DNA of 64,000 bases from Amblyomma americanum (Eukaryota; Arthropoda; Arachnida; Ixodida; Ixodidae), in contig NW_027526486.1 of NCBI RefSeq assembly GCF_052857255.1, positions 2,170,001-2,234,000 of the forward strand, in the 5' to 3' direction. Below the pieces are notes generated by a model. It saw only the letters and a list, made by a program, of their open reading frames with translations, ran no database searches and was not told the origin of the DNA. The position numbers were made by a program, and so were the translations under genes. Shown one piece after another: positions 60,941 through 64,000 of this stretch (position 1 is its first letter; each line of letters starts with the position of its first letter).

Positions 60941-63269
60941 AGCCGGAATACAAGTTTTCGCGCAGTTCTGAGAGAAAAGGTTTACACCTTTCTCTCGTCT
61001 ACTCTTCGAAGACTTGTAAAATCGATGCCCGTGAATCTTGCTAGTTTCGATCTAAAACGATGTATCTCGTTGTTTTGAGCCGGAATACAAGTTTTCGCGC
61101 AGTTCTGAGAGAAAAAGTTTACACCATTCTCCCGTCTACTATTCGACGACTTGTAAAATCGATGCTCGTGAGTCTTGCTAGTTTCGACCTAAAACGATGT
61201 ATCCCGTTGTTTTGAGCCGGAATACAAGTTTTCGCGCAGTTCTGAGAGAAAAAGTTTACACCTTTCTCTCGTGTACTGTTCGACGACTTGTAAAATCGAT
61301 GCTCGTGAATCTTGGTAGTTTCAATCTAAAACGATGTATCCTGTTGTTTTGAGCCAGAATACAAGTTTTCGCGCAGTTCTGAGAGAAAAAGTTCACACCT
61401 TTCTCTCGTGTACTGTTCGACGACTTGTAAAATCGATGCTCGTGAATCTTGCTAGTTTCGATCTAAAACGATGTATCCCGTTGTTTTGAGCCGGAATACA
61501 AGTTTTCGCGCAGTTCTGAGAGAAAAAGTTTACACCTTTCTCTTGTCTACTCTTCGACGACTTGTAAAATCGATGCTCGTGAATCTTGCCAGTTTCGATC
61601 TAAAACGATGTATCCCGTTGTTTTGAGCCGGAATACAAGTTTTCGCGCAGTTCTGAGAGAAAAAGTTTACACCTTTCTCTCGTGTACTGTTCGACGACTT
61701 GTAAAATCGATGCTCGTGAATCTTGCTAGTTTCGATCTAAAACGATGTATCCCGTTGTTTTCAGCCAGAATACAAGTTTTCGTGCAGTTCTGAGAGAAAA
61801 AGTTTACACCTTTCTCTCGTCTACTCTTCGACAACTTGTAAAATCGATGCTCGTGAATCTTGCTAGTTTCGATCTAAAACAATGTATCCCGTTGTTTTGA
61901 GCCGGAATACAAGTTTTCGCGCAGTTCTGAGAGAAAAAGTTTACCCCTTTCTCCCGTCTACTCTTCGAGGACTTGTAAAATCGATGCTCGTGAATCTTGC
62001 TAGTTTCGATCCAAAACGATGTATCCCGTTGTTTTGAGCCGGAATACAAGTTTTCCCGCAGTTCTGAGAGAAAAAGTTTACACCTTTCTCTCGTCTACTC
62101 TTCGACGACTTATAAAATCGATGCTCGTGAATCTTGCTAGTTTCGATCTAAAACGATGTATCTCGTTGTTTTGAGCCGGAATACAAGTTTTCGCGCAGTT
62201 CTGAGAGAAAAAGTTTACACCTTTCTCCCGTCTACTATTCGACGACTTGTAAAATCGATGATCGTGAGTCTTGCTAGTTTCGACCTAAAACGATGTATTC
62301 CGTTGTTTTGAGCTGGAATACAAGTTTTCGCGCAGTTCTGAGAGAAAAAGTTTACACCTTTCTCTTGTCTACTCTTCGACGACTTTTAAAATCGGTGCTC
62401 GTGAATCTTGGTAGTTTCGATCTAAAACGATGTATCCCGTTGTTTTGAGCCAGAATACAAGTTTTCGCGCAGTTCTGAGAGAAAAAGTTTACACCTTTCT
62501 CTCGTGTACTGTTCGACGACTTGTAAAATCGATGCTCGTGAATCTTGCTAGTTTCGATCTAAAACGATGTATCCCGTTGTTTTGAGCCGGAATACAAGTT
62601 TTCGCGCAGTTCTGAGAGAAAAAGTTTACACCTTTCTCTTGTCTACTCTTCGACGAGTTGTAAAATCGATGCTCGTGAATCTTGCCAGTTTCGATCTAAA
62701 ACGATGTATCCCGTTGTTTTGAGCCGGAATACAAGTTTTCGCGCAGTTCTGAGAGAAAAAGTTTACACCTTTCTCTCGTGTACTGTTCGACGACTTGTAA
62801 AATCGATGCTCGTGAATCTTGCTAGTTTCGATCTAAAACGATGTATCCCATTGTTTTCAGCCAGAATACAAGTTTTCGTGCAGTTCTGAGAGAAGACGTT
62901 TACACCTTTCTCTCGTCTACTCTTCGACAACTTGTAAAATCGATGCTCGTGAATCTTGCTAGTTTCGATCTAAAACAATGTATCCCGTTGTTTTGAGCCG
63001 GAATACAAGTTTTCGCGCAGTTCTGAGAGAAAAAGTTTACACCTTTCTCCCGTCTACTCTTCGAGGACTTGTAAAATCGATGCTCGTGAATCTTGCTAGT
63101 TTCGATCCAAAACGATGTATCCCGTTGTTTTGAGCCGGAATACAAGTTTTCCCGCAGTTCTGAGAGAAAAAGTTTACACCTTTCTCTCGTCTACCCTTCG
63201 ACGACTTGTAAAATCGATGCTCGTGAATCTATCTAGTTTCGATCTAAAACGATGTATCCCGTTGTTTTT
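60941..63269 (+). repeat. Zone 4 17-monomer interval
   Basis: No gene. Exactly 2,329 bp between TTTTTAGCC tags. The first part repeats 57,927-58,780 at 3,014 bp (22 monomers). The second part repeats the 27-monomer unit (GTATTCCG with GAGCTGG near 62,296). Private variants include TTTACCCC near 61,941 and GAAGACGTTTAC near 62,892. Confidence 0.72.
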
Positions 63270-64000
63270 AGCCGGAATACAAGTTTTCGCGCAGTTCTGA
63301 GAGAAAAAGTTTACACCATTCTCCCGTCTACTATTCGACGACTTCTAAAATCGATGCTCGTGAGTCTTGCTAGTTTCGACCTAAAACGATGTATCCCGTT
63401 GTTTTGAGCCGGAATACAAGTTTTCGCGCAGTTCTGAGAGAAAAAGTTTACACCTTTCTCTTGTCTACTCTTCGACGACTTGTAAAATCGATGCTCGTGA
63501 ATCTTGGTAGTTTCGATCTAAAACGATGTATCCCGTTGTTTTGAGCCAGAATACAAGTTTTCGCGCAGTTCTGAGAGAAAACGTTTACACCTTTCTCTCG
63601 TGTACTGTTCGACGACTTGTAAAATCGATGCTCGTGAATCTTGCTAGTTTCGATCTAAAACGATGTATCCCGTTGTTTTGAGCCGGAATACAAGTTTTCG
63701 CGCAGTTCTGAGAGAAAAAGTTTACACCTTTCTCTCGTGTACTCTTCGACGACGTGTAAAATCGATGCTCGTGAATCTTGCTAGTTTCGATCTAAAACAA
63801 TGCATTCCGTTGTTTTGAGCCAGAATACAAGTTTTCGTGCAGTTCTGAGAGAAAAAGTTTACACCTTTCTCTCGTCTACTCTTCGACAACTTGTAAAATC
63901 GATGCTCGTGAATCTTGCTAGTTTCGATCTAAAACAATGTATCCCGTTGTTTTGAGCCGGAATACAAGTTTTCGCGCAGTTCTGAGAGAAAAAGTTTACA
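63270..64000 (+). repeat. Last monomers of the window
   Basis: No gene. After the final TTTTTAGCC tag the array continues with CACCATTCTCC, CTTGTC and ACTGTTCG monomers. From about 63,720 it continues with CGACGTGTAAAA and AAAACAATG monomers typical of zone 3 and the start of zone 4. The sequence ends inside a monomer, so the array continues beyond the window. Confidence 0.75.

Larger units (their letters stand above)
1..64000. repeat. 137-bp satellite DNA array, head to tail, about 467 monomers, fills the window
   Basis: The same 137-bp unit recurs without interruption from the first base to the last, always on the same strand. The anchor GCAGTTCTGAG falls at 1, 138, 960, 1,924, 9,596, 28,224, 28,361, 28,498 and 63,976. 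From 1 to 63,976 the net length drift is only 4 bp over 467 monomers. Monomers vary by substitutions at recurring sites, and groups of monomers repeat as higher-order units. No transposon, gene or unique spacer interrupts it. Arrays of this type are known from centromeric and pericentromeric heterochromatin of eukaryotes; the centromeric role here is inference only. I do not recognise the family or the species. Neither array edge is inside the window. Confidence 0.98.

Noticed and set aside
1..64000. CRISPR array
   Set aside because: The repeats are 137 bp and abut directly. There are no unique spacers of regular length and no cas genes.
1..64000. Transposable element or retroelement insertion
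   Set aside because: No break in the 137-bp phase larger than 5 bp, no terminal repeats, target-site duplications or coding remnants anywhere.
1..64000. Telomeric repeat or rDNA spacer
   Set aside because: No short G-rich telomere unit and no rRNA sequence. The monomer is far longer than telomere repeats, and nothing flanking supports an rDNA spacer.

Overview
The whole 64,000-base window is one satellite DNA array. I found no gene, RNA gene, transposon, CRISPR array or unique sequence in it. A monomer of 137 bp is repeated head to tail, always in the same orientation, about 467 times. The consensus starting at base 1 is about 42% G+C and carries 11 CpG dinucleotides, where about 6 would be expected from its base composition. 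Long uninterrupted tandem arrays of this kind, with higher-order repeat (HOR) structure, are typical of eukaryotic centromeric, pericentromeric or other heterochromatin. I do not recognise the monomer family, and nothing in the window fixes the species.

Layout. Monomers differ at recurring diagnostic sites, mainly at monomer positions 33-52, and runs of distinct monomers are themselves repeated. Four zones can be separated by their monomer types. Zone 1 (1 to about 9,725) has a tandem 7-monomer block (1-1,923) and a tandem 20-monomer block of about 2.74 kb (1,039-6,508), then mosaic 10- and 14-monomer copies. Zone 2 (about 9,726-28,271) has two apparently identical adjacent 35-monomer units of 4,794 bp, a truncated third copy, a further block repeated at 29-30 monomers' spacing, and a second, unrelated 7-monomer tandem. 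Zone 3 (about 28,224-47,377) opens with two identical monomers. It continues with two 9-monomer units, then four related long units whose lengths (26, 31, 30 and 26 monomers) differ by whole monomers. Zone 4 (about 47,378-64,000) is a mosaic in which every marker-to-marker distance I measured is an exact multiple of 137 (36, 27, 14, 14, 8 and 17 monomers).

How it works together. There is no gene network here. The sequence records repeated unequal exchange or segmental amplification at several nested scales, with small indels (a 5-bp GCCAG duplication, a 2-bp deletion, several 1-bp deletions) carried along as tags that show which blocks are copies of which. Every open reading frame in the window is a by-product of the repeat. 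Because 137 leaves remainder 2 on division by 3, a fixed frame reads the monomer in three successive phases, and none stays open beyond about three monomers.
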